Source of the DNA: Spirochaetales bacterium
Lineage (GTDB): Bacteria > Spirochaetota > Spirochaetia > SZUA-6 > JAFGRV01
Assembly (NCBI GenBank): GCA_016930085.1
Contig: JAFGHO010000018.1
Span: forward strand, 62,001-126,000
Length of the DNA: 64,000 bases
Direction of reading: 5' to 3'
Shown here: in pieces, positions 34,938 through 44,099 of the stretch
Numbering within the stretch: the stretch's first letter is position 1
How the letters are laid out: each line of letters starts with the position of its first letter
Notes under the pieces: model-generated
What the model was told of the DNA's origin: nothing
Seen by the model: only the letters and a program-made list of their open reading frames with translations
Database searches by the model: none
Made by a program: the position numbers and the translations under genes

Positions 34938-37400
34938 AAAAGCCTGTCGGCTAAAATTTCGCCGAAAACACATGTTCTGGACTCACCGTCCCTTGATAGC
35001 CTGAAAATTAATCCGGATAATACGGATGAGTTTGTCTTTTATACGGAGGGTGATAACACACTCCCCGTATTGTCGGCCGGTGAAGTGATCGTATCTCCGG
35101 TACACCCGAACGCGCCGAATGGTTTTCTCAGAAAAATCGATAATATCGTTTCAGAAGACGACAGGTTGATCGTTTCGACCAGTCCGGCCGCTTTGGGAGA
35201 GGCGATAGAACAATGCGGCATCCACGAAATCGTTCCGATTGTCTTTGCCGAACCAGACAACACGGGAAGAACACTTCGCGGAGGAAGGGACATCGACGTT
35301 ACTCTTTCGGGCAACAAGATGACGATCGGCGAATCAATCGAATTTTTCGCCGATTCTTCCGCCGTAAAACTGGAAGTCCAGGCGGAACTGACACCAAGAC
35401 TCGAAATCGCCCTGAGAATCGAAAACGGCGAAATCAAACACTTTTTATTCAAACTTGTTTTCGATATCGGTTTGAAAGGTGGATTCGGCATCGGTGCTGA
35501 TACGGATGTTCTCAAATATATAACGGACCCGCAGCTTCTGGATCGCCTCTCCTGGCTCAACAAGAGCGGTGAAATTCCCGTTCCAATCAACATCAGCCCC
35601 ATCATCATTACGATTAGCGGTGTTCCTGTCGTGGTAAAGCCGATGCTTTCTCTTGCATGGGGAATCCAATTCAAGGCATACGGTTCCGGGAGCATTTCGG
35701 CGGAAAAACGGGGGAGTTTCGAGGCCGGTTTTCTTTACGACGATGACGGGTTCAAACCCATAGGTGGAATAAATGCCAAACCGGTAGAACTCGGTATCAA
35801 TGCGAAATGGGGCCTGAAACTGAAACCGTATATCGGTCCGAAAATTTTATTCGTCTTTTATGAAGCCGCTGGACCTTTCGTCATGTGCGATATCTTCCTT
35901 GAAGCGGACGGAAACATCAAATCCGAAGCCGTTTATTCGGACGACTCAATGACAATAAAGGGCAAACTCAAGGTCTGCTGCTCGAAAGGTGTCGAATGTG
36001 TTCTGGGATTTGACACGAGCCCGAAAGGAAAAGAAATATTGAAGATACTTTTCGGGGACCGGTTCATTACCTTTTTCAAGAAATGGGTACTCTTCTCGAA
36101 AAAGGAGGAGATTTTCTGTTTGCCCGAATTCGACATTTTCGAAATCGGGATACCGGCGGACCGGACCCCGGATTCACTCCCCGATCTGGTCTGTTCCGGC
36201 ATTACTATCCCCTCCGAAATACGGAAAGGAACGGATTGTACATTTACGGTTACCGTTTCAAATACCGGTCCCGTATATACGGGAGGCGTCAACGTCGACT
36301 GGTATATCGACGGAAGGTTCATGAAACAAACGACGATCGCCTCGGTCGTTCCACCGTACGGTTCCCAAAGTATTCAATACACCTGGCCGGCATCCTCCGG
36401 AACCCATATCGTCCATGCCGATATCGATCCGGACAACATTATCGCGGAATCAGACGACACGAACAATTCCTGTTCCGAATACACGTTCACGGTGGACGGC
36501 GGGGGGGGCGATACGACACCGCTGCCCGATCTCTTCTGTTCGGAAATCACCCTCCCGGCGCATATGAAGGCAGGCGAAAGCCACACATTTACGGCCGCCG
36601 TCTCCAATACCGGACGGGAATATACGGGCGGCGTATGCGTCAGATGGTACATCGACCGCCAGACCGTAACGGACACGCGCATCAATACCGCCATTGCGCC
36701 GGGCGGTTTCCAAACAACCTCCTGCACACGGGAAACGGCGCCCGGCCCTCACGTTATTTCCGTCGTCATCGATCCGGATAATGCCATTGCGGAAAGCGAT
36801 GAAACCAACAATGCCGGCCCCGAAAGGGAATTCATCGTTGATTACACCGGTTCTGTAACCACGACGACAATACCCGGAGAGCCCCAGTCATGGTCCTTCG
36901 ACTGGGTATCGACCGGGTCATCAGGCATGCAGAGTGCGCATTCGCAGACGGTGACAGCCGGAAGTTCGGTGACGGTGACGACAATAACGGAGTGGACAAT
37001 CTATACCGGCTCCGGGCCCTCGTATGCATTCGATCATTGGTCCGTTTCGAATGCGAAAGCTTCCGATCCGGCCTCCCCTTCGACGACGATAACCGGTTTT
37101 ACCGGAGACGCGAGTGCGGTACCGGTTTACACCGAAACACATCCGACTGCCGCCCCGACCCCGAAGCCGACCGGAACGACACTGCCGGCTTCGACCCCGA
37201 TTCCCGGACCGACTTCGATACCGACATCGCTTCCCGTCTACGTCCCGACCGACACCCCTTCCCCGACGCCGGCCCCGGAACCGACCGGAACGACACTGCC
37301 GGCTTCGACCGCGATCCCGACATCCCTTCCCGTCTACTTCCCGACCGACGCCGCCACCCCGACCACGACTCCGGGACCGGTTATCGGAACGCGTATATGA
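34938..37400 (+). CDS. CARDB-repeat surface protein with missing 5' end
   Basis: The frame opens after a TGA at 34935-34937. The first usable start seen is a TTG at 35070, but residues read upstream of it (L-D-S-P-S-L-D-S-L-K-I-N-P-D-N and F-V-F-Y-T-E-G-D-N) look like real protein, so coding seems to begin earlier without ATG or GTG. No signal peptide can be read, although all else suggests export. From the TTG: an unknown beta-rich domain (1-360), two CARDB adhesion repeats (about 370-465 and 484-590, each with L-P-D-L-x-C-S-x-I-T and D-P-D-N-x-I-A-E-S-D), a third domain (605-690) shared with the next protein, and a Pro/Thr tail. It may be a pseudogene or hold a frameshift near 34940. Confidence 0.7.
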   Translation, partial: KSLSAKISPKTHVLDSPSLDSLKINPDNTDEFVFYTEGDNTLPVLSAGEVIVSPVHPNAPNGFLRKIDNIVSEDDRLIVSTSPAALGEAIEQCGIHEIVPIVFAEPDNTGRTLRGGRDIDVTLSGNKMTIGESIEFFADSSAVKLEVQAELTPRLEIALRIENGEIKHFLFKLVFDIGLKGGFGIGADTDVLKYITDPQLLDRLSWLNKSGEIPVPINISPIIITISGVPVVVKPMLSLAWGIQFKAYGSGSISAEKRGSFEAGFLYDDDGFKPIGGINAKPVELGINAKWGLKLKPYIGPKILFVFYEAAGPFVMCDIFLEADGNIKSEAVYSDDSMTIKGKLKVCCSKGVECVLGFDTSPKGKEILKILFGDRFITFFKKWVLFSKKEEIFCLPEFDIFEIGIPADRTPDSLPDLVCSGITIPSEIRKGTDCTFTVTVSNTGPVYTGGVNVDWYIDGRFMKQTTIASVVPPYGSQSIQYTWPASSGTHIVHADIDPDNIIAESDDTNNSCSEYTFTVDGGGGDTTPLPDLFCSEITLPAHMKAGESHTFTAAVSNTGREYTGGVCVRWYIDRQTVTDTRINTAIAPGGFQTTSCTRETAPGPHVISVVIDPDNAIAESDETNNAGPEREFIVDYTGSVTTTTIPGEPQSWSFDWVSTGSSGMQSAHSQTVTAGSSVTVTTITEWTIYTGSGPSYAFDHWSVSNAKASDPASPSTTITGFTGDASAVPVYTETHPTAAPTPKPTGTTLPASTPIPGPTSIPTSLPVYVPTDTPSPTPAPEPTGTTLPASTAIPTSLPVYFPTDAATPTTTPGPVIGTRI

Positions 37401-37439
37401 CCCCCACGGTGAGGGAGGGTGTGACGTTGCCGGGGGATT

Positions 37440-37656
37440 AGCCGGTGTTGACGCATCATCGGTCTCGATCCCTTATTTTCGAAACCGCCGCGCACGGAGT
37501 TCCCGGTCAAGAAATGGCTATGCTACTCCGGCGCATGAGAATTCCTTCGTACCGGAAAAATTCGGTAAGGGATGGGAATTCCCAAAAACAACTATTGCGG
37601 AAGCGGCCAAGACAAGCTATGATCTCATTGGTTTATTGATCAATGAGAAATTGTAA
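37440..37656 (+). pseudogene. Possible gene remnant between CARDB genes
   Basis: Between the two CARDB genes a frame that ends with TAA at 37654 reads in its last 35 codons like real protein (E-K-F-G-K-G-W-E-F-P-K-T-T-I-A-E-A-A-K-T and S-Y-D-L-I-G-L-L-I-N-E-K-L). No start codon or ribosome site is connected to it; the frame upstream runs into the Pro/Thr tail region of the preceding gene in a different phase. It may be the leftover C-terminus of a lost gene. The family is unknown to me. Confidence 0.25.
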
Positions 37657-37676
37657 AATCATTCCGGAGGAAATAA

Positions 37677-40037
37677 ATGAAAAACTACTGTGTTTTATCG
37701 CTTGCGTTTGCGGTATTGACGCTTTTTTTGTCCGCTTGCAGTTTTTTAGAGGATGACAACAAAAAAAATGTCGATGATATTCCGTTTTCGGACTCGAACA
37801 ATTCGGAAGCCGCTTTGAATTTATGGGCGGCACTGATTACCGGCACATACGTGAAACTCGAATGGGATATGCCGGAACCGGAAAATAACGAGGTGCTTTT
37901 CTACCGCGTTTATAAATTCAAGGATCCGATAGGCACAACAAGGGAAAAGAACTACACGGTATCGGGATTGTCTCTCAATACCAGATATACCTTTCGTGTT
38001 ATGGCCTATTATCGAATTGCCTCCCGCTGCGATATCGCATCCGCTTATGATACAGTGATGGTGACGACGGGACAACTCGGCATACCCGTTATTGAAGGAT
38101 GTATTCCGACGCCGCGGCCGCCGGCAACGACAATATCGGACAACGGAGTCGATATTTTCCCGAAATCCGGTTCCTCGTCTGCCGTCTGTATTTGCGCGGC
38201 GCCGGGGGAATGTTCGGTCTGGGTCGATTGTACTCCTGCCCCGGGAGATTATGATCCCTGTCCCGGCGGTTCATGGACAAAGGCGATAATCGATCTATAT
38301 ACGCCGGTCGTCTATGATAATAAAGCATATACACGGATATGGTATCAACATCTGGACCCCGAATCCCTGATTTACAATTCCCCGGTTAAAAAACATATCG
38401 GACTCGGGGATAAAATCGGCAACACCGGCAATTGCAATGCCAACCATTTGCATTTCGGCCTGTTGCGGGAAGCGACGGAAGAAGACAAGAAAAAATACAA
38501 CAATTACGCCTTAAAGTGGGTGTCTCTGGACGATCGAAGCGCGGTGATCGAGCTCCTTCTGGGAGACGATGAATACGGCAGCACGAAAGCGGTCGAGTTG
38601 TCGGGCGGCCAGTATCCGACGGAACCTCACGATATCGGACCACTGGAAATATATACCTTCAATTGGGAAGGTTTTACTCCATTTTGTGACGATAACAGAA
38701 ACACGGCATGCGTACTGAAAGACGACATCATCAGGATATCAACCCCTTCTGTCTGCAAAGGATATGAAAAGGACGGTAAAATATACCAATTTACAAAATG
38801 GATCGGGGACGGTCTTTCGACGATTATTGACGACAAACAACCCGAGACCGATGTGACCGGTTTCGCGGGCGATTCGATCATTCACGCGGAGTACGTGGAG
38901 GTATCCGATAACACCCTGCCCGATCTCGTCTGCAGCGGCATCACGACGCATAAGAATATGTTCGAAGGGTTAAATTACCCGTTTACGGCGGTGATTTCCA
39001 ACATCGGTATTGAATATACCGGAATGGTGAGGGTTGTCTGGTATGTCGACAACATGAAATCGGGCGTCGAAACAGCGATCTCTCTGCCCATTCCGCCGGG
39101 GGGTTCACAGAGTACGACATTCATCTGGAACAATGCTTCGGTCGGCGGCCACCGAATATCGATCGTTGTCGACCCGGACAACAAGATCATCGAATCCGAT
39201 GAATCCAACAATGCCTCATGCCTGATAGATTTTCTGGTGAGTTCATACCCCCGCCCCAACCTGGTATGTTCGGATATCATTATCCCGTCGAATATGATTC
39301 CGGGCGTAAATTACACCTTCGAGGCTATTGTTTCCAATACGGGAACTGACCATGCGGGCAACGTTTCCGTTGACTGGCATATCGGCGGAAGGGAGACGGT
39401 CCGAACCACGATAAATTCGATCATTTCCCCTGGAAGTTCACGGACCGCAACATACACCTGGTTGGCAGAATCCGGAAATTATATTATCTCCGTATTCGTC
39501 GACCCTGAGAATGCCTTCATGGAATCGGATGAAACCGACAACGCATGTCTGGGACAAAGCTTTTACGTTCCTTATCCTGTATTCAATACGACAACGACCT
39601 CTTCCATATTGCCGCGGATAGAACCGGAGAATTGGTCCTTCAACTGGATTTCGATCGCGACAGACGGCGATCAAACTCCGTATTCGAAAGCAGTGACATC
39701 TTCGGATTCCGTTCCCGTTTACACCGCATCCCAATATAGCGCCTACTCCGGCGAGGGTTCGACGTATATCTTCGACCATTGGGAGATATCCAATGCCGCC
39801 GCATCCAGCCCCCGTTCCGCCTCCACAACAATAAGCAATTTCACGGGAAACGCAAGTGCCCAACCGGTATATAATGAAATACCGCAGACTCCGGCACCCA
39901 CGTCTGCTCCGACATCCCCGCCCACTGCCGTCCCGCCGCCCCCGACAAATCCGCCGACCGATGTACCGCCGAATATCGATCCCGACCATTCGACCCCGAC
40001 TCCCACGCCTGTCCCGGTCGTCGGCACACCGCGTTGA
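37677..40037 (+). CDS. CARDB lipoprotein with FN3-like and degenerate M23-like domains
   Basis: A 786-residue lipoprotein, lipobox L-F-L-S-A-C with Cys21, with CGGAGGAAATAA just before ATG 37677. Domains in order: a fibronectin III-like domain (about 45-120, ending Y-R-V-Y-K-F and Y-T-F-R-V-M-A); a LytM/M23-like domain (about 140-265) with Y-Q-H-L-D-P-E-S-L, G-L-G-D-K-I-G-N-T-G-N and N-H-L-H-F-G, so the H-x-H metal motif is kept but the first H-x3-D is not seen; two CARDB repeats (414-510, 525-628); a domain at 650-735 shared with the preceding protein; and a Pro/Thr tail. It is likely surface-exposed and binds or cuts cell-wall material. Whether it is an active peptidase is doubtful. Confidence 0.75.
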   Translation: MKNYCVLSLAFAVLTLFLSACSFLEDDNKKNVDDIPFSDSNNSEAALNLWAALITGTYVKLEWDMPEPENNEVLFYRVYKFKDPIGTTREKNYTVSGLSLNTRYTFRVMAYYRIASRCDIASAYDTVMVTTGQLGIPVIEGCIPTPRPPATTISDNGVDIFPKSGSSSAVCICAAPGECSVWVDCTPAPGDYDPCPGGSWTKAIIDLYTPVVYDNKAYTRIWYQHLDPESLIYNSPVKKHIGLGDKIGNTGNCNANHLHFGLLREATEEDKKKYNNYALKWVSLDDRSAVIELLLGDDEYGSTKAVELSGGQYPTEPHDIGPLEIYTFNWEGFTPFCDDNRNTACVLKDDIIRISTPSVCKGYEKDGKIYQFTKWIGDGLSTIIDDKQPETDVTGFAGDSIIHAEYVEVSDNTLPDLVCSGITTHKNMFEGLNYPFTAVISNIGIEYTGMVRVVWYVDNMKSGVETAISLPIPPGGSQSTTFIWNNASVGGHRISIVVDPDNKIIESDESNNASCLIDFLVSSYPRPNLVCSDIIIPSNMIPGVNYTFEAIVSNTGTDHAGNVSVDWHIGGRETVRTTINSIISPGSSRTATYTWLAESGNYIISVFVDPENAFMESDETDNACLGQSFYVPYPVFNTTTTSSILPRIEPENWSFNWISIATDGDQTPYSKAVTSSDSVPVYTASQYSAYSGEGSTYIFDHWEISNAAASSPRSASTTISNFTGNASAQPVYNEIPQTPAPTSAPTSPPTAVPPPPTNPPTDVPPNIDPDHSTPTPTPVPVVGTPR

Positions 40038-40046
40038 CCGCTTTAT

Positions 40047-40089
40047 ACGGCGCCGAACCCCCCTGTTTTTCAAGGGGTTTCGGCGCCGT
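40047..40089 (+). terminator. Strong hairpin after CARDB lipoprotein gene
   Basis: The arms ACGGCGCCGAA and TTCGGCGCCGT pair over 11 bases and are extended by CCCC/GGGG around a loop that includes GTTTTT. The hairpin begins 10 bases after the stop of the lipoprotein gene. It is followed only by GTTTATC, so the T-run is weak, but stem strength and position fit a terminator. Confidence 0.6.
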
Positions 40090-40142
40090 GTTTATCACGG
40101 CGAAACAGCGGCCCGCCGGTCTCCGGGATTATCCCTCGCAGG

Positions 40143-40367
40143 TCAATATGCGATATGGAACGAGACACTCACCTTTCCTTTTTGAGGGACCGGTACGATA
40201 CGCCAGCTTCCCGACGGCACGGCCGTAATGTCTTTTTTCGCTTTCCATGCCCGGTACTCGTCAAAAGCGGCTTCCGCCCTGCTTTTTATTGGAAAGCTGA
40301 CGATACCGGAACCGGCTATCATTATACCGCTCAGCATGGCTGTATGCATCATGGCCTCCGGAAACAA
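40143..40367 (-). other. Small ORF or gene remnant
   Basis: This 74-residue frame on the minus strand lies in the gap between the CARDB lipoprotein and the YkgJ-like gene. The part R-A-E-A-A-F-D-E-Y-R-A-W-K-A-K-K and the ending G-S-W-R-I-V-P-V-P-Q-K-G-K-V-S-V-S-F look like the C-terminus of an outer-membrane or barrel protein. GGAGG lies too close to the first ATG. It may be a remnant of such a gene; there is no proof of expression. Confidence 0.25.
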
Positions 40368-40478
40368 ACACCAACTCCCGCGGCAAACGAAAAATAAATA
40401 TCTTTAATCTTGACACAAGCCACATTTTTAAATAATGATACGGGCATTCATTTTTTCTCTATACAATGAGGATCGCCT

Positions 40479-41225
40479 ATGGTTCAGGATAATAAAAAAA
40501 ATGGTGAACACTCGTGGCATGAAAGCCCCTGTTCCGCGTGTCCGCAGACGCCATGCTGCAATCATGTTCCCGTCTGCACAATTCCAATGGAAACGGAACT
40601 CGATCTTAGAAAAGCCGCCACATTACTGTATCACATGAATATCGAAATCGGTCTCTATGATACCGGAAAATGGGTTGTCTATTACAAAACGCCATGCCGG
40701 TATTACGATAAAGCGACGACAAAATGCGCCCTTCACGGTACTGAAAACAAGCCGGTCGTATGCAGAGAATATCCCTCACTCAAGTGCTGGTACCGGGAGT
40801 ATTTTCTCAAGGAGACCTCGATCAGGTTTATACGATTCAATCTCGATCGTTTCGTCCGGCTTTTTTCCAGCGTTGTATTCGACGGCAGCGGAGAAATATG
40901 CGAAACCCCTGATTGGGAAACGATGGCGGCCTGCATTTCGAATATTCCACTTGAGAGTGGGAAATCCCTTTTCAGAGAAATCAGGTACAGAAACCTTTTC
41001 GGCTGCCACAAAAATTGTTCGTATCCGCAACAGGCGAATCCGTGCTCCTCACTCGTCTTCCCGGTCAGCGATGCGCCATCGTTACCGGTAGAAGAGATGC
41101 TGCACTTTCGCAGGAATTTCATCGGTATCGATGTCACGACGGATAACACCGGAAGGTACCTGGTACTCGAAAGTCCCTGCCGCTTTATATCCGGCAGGTC
41201 CTGCCGGTACAGAAAGGCCGCCTGA
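40479..41225 (+). CDS. YkgJ-type cysteine-cluster protein
   Basis: A 248-residue cytoplasmic protein with 15 or so cysteines. The N-terminal C-S-A-C-P-Q-T-P-C-C near residues 16-25, then P-C-R-Y-Y-D near 73, K-C-A-L-H-G near 83 and V-C-R-E-Y-P near 95, are the pattern of the YkgJ/zinc-or-iron-chelating cysteine cluster family, which is thought to bind a metal. C-terminal pairs (C-H-K-N-C, P-C-R-F and S-C-R-Y-R) suggest a second, weaker cluster. The function of the family is not settled. It stands alone on the plus strand and faces the FecR/TPR gene. ATG 40479 has GGATCGCCT before it, a modest ribosome site. Confidence 0.78.
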   Translation: MVQDNKKNGEHSWHESPCSACPQTPCCNHVPVCTIPMETELDLRKAATLLYHMNIEIGLYDTGKWVVYYKTPCRYYDKATTKCALHGTENKPVVCREYPSLKCWYREYFLKETSIRFIRFNLDRFVRLFSSVVFDGSGEICETPDWETMAACISNIPLESGKSLFREIRYRNLFGCHKNCSYPQQANPCSSLVFPVSDAPSLPVEEMLHFRRNFIGIDVTTDNTGRYLVLESPCRFISGRSCRYRKAA

Positions 41226-41300
41226 CCAGGGCTTCTCGTAAAAAGTTTCGCCATTCACGATAAACCCGTGTTCAGGAGATCGTCCGCCTACAAAAAAAAA

Positions 41301-41319
41301 GAGCGGGGATACCCCGCTC
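41301..41319 (-). terminator. Rho-independent terminator (minus strand)
   Basis: The stem GAGCGGGG-TAT-CCCCGCTC, followed on the minus strand by nine Ts, lies 38 bases after the stop of the FecR/TPR gene. This is a textbook intrinsic terminator for the three-gene envelope operon that starts at 46252. Confidence 0.9.
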
Positions 41320-41356
41320 CATTATGTTATTACGGCTTCTTTATTTTTCCGCAGTG

Positions 41357-42271
41357 TTAAAGCGATTCGAGGATCTTCTCCGCCTCTTTTCCTATTGCCG
41401 TCGCAGGATCGATCTCGACCGCACTCGACAGCGTTTTCTTCGCTTTCTTCACATCGCCGAGTCCGCGGTAGCAGTATGAGGAGATAATAAGAAGCGCCTG
41501 CGCGAACTCCCCGTCGGGATATTTTGTCAGATACCCCGAACAGACATTGAGGGCCTCCTGAAAGGCCATTCCCTCGACAAGCAGCCTTCCCTTGAGAATG
41601 ACGATATCCCTCAGAAACGGGTGCTCGTCCGGTATATCGACTTCAGTCAGGTATTTAAGGGCGAGTGCCTTTTTTTCCATCTGACTGCATGTGTAGGCGA
41701 TATAATAGCGGTAAGTAATTTTGTCTTCATTGTCAGTCGAACGACCGAGTCCCTCCTGAAATACGGCGAGGGCTTCCTTGTAATTTCCTTTTTCGATAGA
41801 GGAGAGCCCCTCCCGGATAAACTCGTCATCCTCTTCGATATCGATAAACTCGACTTCATCCTCGAGCGAAACACTCTGATCCGGCCCACGTACGCCTGCC
41901 TGGGATTCCTTTCCGTGAACGGTTTCCTCGCCGGCAAATACCGCTTTCATTTTTACCTCGAACAAATCCGCCACGCCCCACGAGGAAACTTTCTTTGACG
42001 CATTGACGATGTTATCGAGGCGGTAGACGCCTTGTTCAAAGATAGAAATCGTATCCCCCCCGGAAACGAGTTCGATCAAACTGTCCTTTCCCAGCCGGAT
42101 CGAGGACTCTATAGGAAGCTTGTCCCCGAACGAAACGGGTTTCCACTGGCCCTTTATCCTGATATCCACATCGCCATCGACATAATCCACGACAAGGGAG
42201 TCGGAAAAAGACACGGAGGAGATCATAAGAAGCGATAATAAAAGCAATCCTTTTATTCCTGCTTTTGCCAT
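41357..42271 (-). CDS. FecR-like/TPR secreted protein
   Basis: A 304-residue exported protein: signal peptide 1-23 (L-L-L-L-S-L-L-M-I-S-S-V-S-F-S), then a FecR-like beta domain (about 25-95) with Y-V-D-G-D-V-D-I-R, F-G-D-K-L-P-I-E-S and I-E-L-V-S-G-G. An acidic linker with V-E-F-I-D-I-E-E-D-D-E-F follows, and then tetratricopeptide repeats from about 155 to the end (A-L-A-V-F-Q-E-G-L, A-L-K-Y-L-T-E, A-L-N-V-C-S-G-Y). Such proteins usually help build or monitor an envelope complex in the periplasm. It is the third gene of an operon with the PKD lipoprotein (89-base gap) and the transglutaminase protein. GTGAGG precedes ATG 42271. Confidence 0.75.
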   Translation of the reverse strand: MAKAGIKGLLLLSLLMISSVSFSDSLVVDYVDGDVDIRIKGQWKPVSFGDKLPIESSIRLGKDSLIELVSGGDTISIFEQGVYRLDNIVNASKKVSSWGVADLFEVKMKAVFAGEETVHGKESQAGVRGPDQSVSLEDEVEFIDIEEDDEFIREGLSSIEKGNYKEALAVFQEGLGRSTDNEDKITYRYYIAYTCSQMEKKALALKYLTEVDIPDEHPFLRDIVILKGRLLVEGMAFQEALNVCSGYLTKYPDGEFAQALLIISSYCYRGLGDVKKAKKTLSSAVEIDPATAIGKEAEKILESL

Positions 42272-42359
42272 AGTACGAACCTCACTTTCCGAATATAATC
42301 ATAGACATATAATAAACCCTCTCACATACTCCTGCTGCCATTCTCATACCGCCTTCCCT

Positions 42360-44099
42360 TCAGGGCTTAAGAATTGATGTTGTCAGCGGCAATACAATAA
42401 TCGATGTCGTCGTCGTTTTTATCGGAATAATAGTTGTCGTTGAGATCGAAGGGGTGGAGGTCGTCGTTGTTCTGATCCCTATAGTGGTCGTCGTCGAAAT
42501 CGAAGGGGTGGAGGTCGTCGTCGTGGTTTTTATCGGAATCGTCGTCGTCGTTGTCATCACCGGAATAGTGGTCGTCGTCGTTTTTATCGGAATCGTCGTC
42601 GTCGTTGTCATCACCGGAATAGTGGTCGTCGTCGTTTTTATCGGAATAATAGTTGTCGTCGAGATCGAAGGGGTTGAAGTCGTTGTAGTTTTCGACGCAA
42701 TCGTGGTCGTTGAAATCGACGGGGTGGAGGTCGTCGTTGTTCTGATCCCTATAGTGGTCGTCGTCGAAATCGAAGGGGTGGAAGTGGTTGTCGTGGTCTT
42801 TATCGGAAGAGAGGTCGTCGACGTGGTTTTTATCGGAACAGTGGTCGTCGTTGAACGCCGGTATTCGATCGTGTCGTTGAAAGCTTTCGTATTTTCAAGG
42901 CGGTCCTTGAACTCCGCGTACACTTTCTTGAGTCCCGGGGTAGAATCAAGGGTCCAGCGTTTTTCATTATCGTATTCTTCCCAATCCGACCATTCCTCTC
43001 CTTCGTTTCTGAAACGCATCTCGATCATGCCGCTTCCTCTGTCGGTAATATTCATCGTCAATGTCACACCGGTCGTTGTGGTGGATTTCGCGTCATTATT
43101 AATCGTAAATGTTCCGCCCGGGGGCGTGTTGTCGACATATACGGTATATTTCGTCGAATTGACGGCGTTTCCCGCCTTGTCGTATACCCTGGCATAGACG
43201 ACATAATCGCCGTCGCCGAATTCCTTTCCTTTCGTGTCCCAGGCATAAGAGAACGCGCCGGAAGTCTCCGAAACGGTTCTGTAGGTTTTTTCGATATAAA
43301 GTCTGACGAAATTCAGGTTAATATCGCTTGCGCTTCCTGAAACGGTAACGGTACCGTTTGCAAAAACTGTGTTATCCTTGTATGGTATCGACGGCGAGAT
43401 GGATAGAGAGCCTGTTGTGGGCGGTGTATTGTCCACGGTCACCCAGATAGATAACGGATCCGATTCCTCATTGTCATCATCGATGGCAACGGCTTCGAGG
43501 AGATAGAGCGTATCAGCCGCCGTTACCCAGTCGAAGGTATGGGTAAACTTTGTCGAACTTGCCGGCACGATCTGTGTATCGCCCCCATTGACCTCGAACG
43601 TGATCGCCTTAAGCGGGACATTCGTAAACGCGGAGCCTGCGGTCACTGTGACATCGACCGTCGTTCCCTTGACGAATCCGCCGTCTTTGGGATTATCGAA
43701 AGAAATAACGGGTTTATCGGACTGGGCCACGATAAAACCCTCTTTTGTGACTGTGTTGGTGCCGATCGGTCCGGTTACGGTCAACCGCACCGTATAAACA
43801 CCCGCTTCGTCGTACACGTGACTCGGGTTCCTGATCGTGGCGCTTCCGCCGTCGCCGAAATCCCATTCCCACGAGGAAACGTCGCCTTTTGATTCGTCTG
43901 AAAACATGACGGTGAGGCTTACCGGGCCCATCGTCTTCGATGCCGAAAAATCGGCGGTTATCTTATTTTGCGAATAAACGGCATCCTCGATGGCATCCAG
44001 CAACGGGCTGCCGATATCATTACATGAAAGAACGCCGCATAATACGATCGCGAGACATGTCAGCCCCGAAATCGTCCATGTGATTATTCTTCTATCCAT
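42360..44099 (-). CDS. PKD-domain lipoprotein with Thr-rich repeat tail
   Basis: A 579-residue lipoprotein (lipobox G-V-L-S-C, Cys26) with GGAGGAAGT before ATG 44099. A PKD domain (about 47-130) has the typical W-E-W-D-F-G-D-G-G and H-V-Y-D-E-A-G-V-Y-T-V-R-L-T-V. Two or three Ig/Big-like domains follow (about 135-330, with V-D-N-T-P-P twice), then a domain rich in charged residues (E-W-S-D-W-E-E-Y), and finally about 150 residues of Thr blocks separated by short hydrophobic links such as I-P-I-K, I-P-V-M and S-T-P-S-I-S. The tail is encoded by tandem DNA repeats. It probably projects from the outer membrane. The start overlaps the upstream gene by 16 bases, so the two are coupled. Confidence 0.8.
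   Translation of the reverse strand: MDRRIITWTISGLTCLAIVLCGVLSCNDIGSPLLDAIEDAVYSQNKITADFSASKTMGPVSLTVMFSDESKGDVSSWEWDFGDGGSATIRNPSHVYDEAGVYTVRLTVTGPIGTNTVTKEGFIVAQSDKPVISFDNPKDGGFVKGTTVDVTVTAGSAFTNVPLKAITFEVNGGDTQIVPASSTKFTHTFDWVTAADTLYLLEAVAIDDDNEESDPLSIWVTVDNTPPTTGSLSISPSIPYKDNTVFANGTVTVSGSASDINLNFVRLYIEKTYRTVSETSGAFSYAWDTKGKEFGDGDYVVYARVYDKAGNAVNSTKYTVYVDNTPPGGTFTINNDAKSTTTTGVTLTMNITDRGSGMIEMRFRNEGEEWSDWEEYDNEKRWTLDSTPGLKKVYAEFKDRLENTKAFNDTIEYRRSTTTTVPIKTTSTTSLPIKTTTTTSTPSISTTTTIGIRTTTTSTPSISTTTIASKTTTTSTPSISTTTIIPIKTTTTTIPVMTTTTTIPIKTTTTTIPVMTTTTTIPIKTTTTTSTPSISTTTTIGIRTTTTSTPSISTTTIIPIKTTTTSIIVLPLTTSILKP
42400..42860 (-). repeat. In-frame tandem repeats encoding Thr-rich tail
   Basis: A 54-base unit (18 codons: five Thr, I-P-I-K, five Thr, I-P-V-M) occurs in near-identical copies around 42525-42650. 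A longer block with G-I-R and S-T-P-S-I-S occurs near 42455-42530 and again near 42735-42790. All repeats keep the frame. Such tracts change length easily by slippage or recombination. Confidence 0.85.

Noticed and set aside
42400-42860. Repeats that could suggest a CRISPR array
   Set aside because: The repeats are in frame within a lipoprotein gene, vary in length and have no unique spacers; no cas gene is near.
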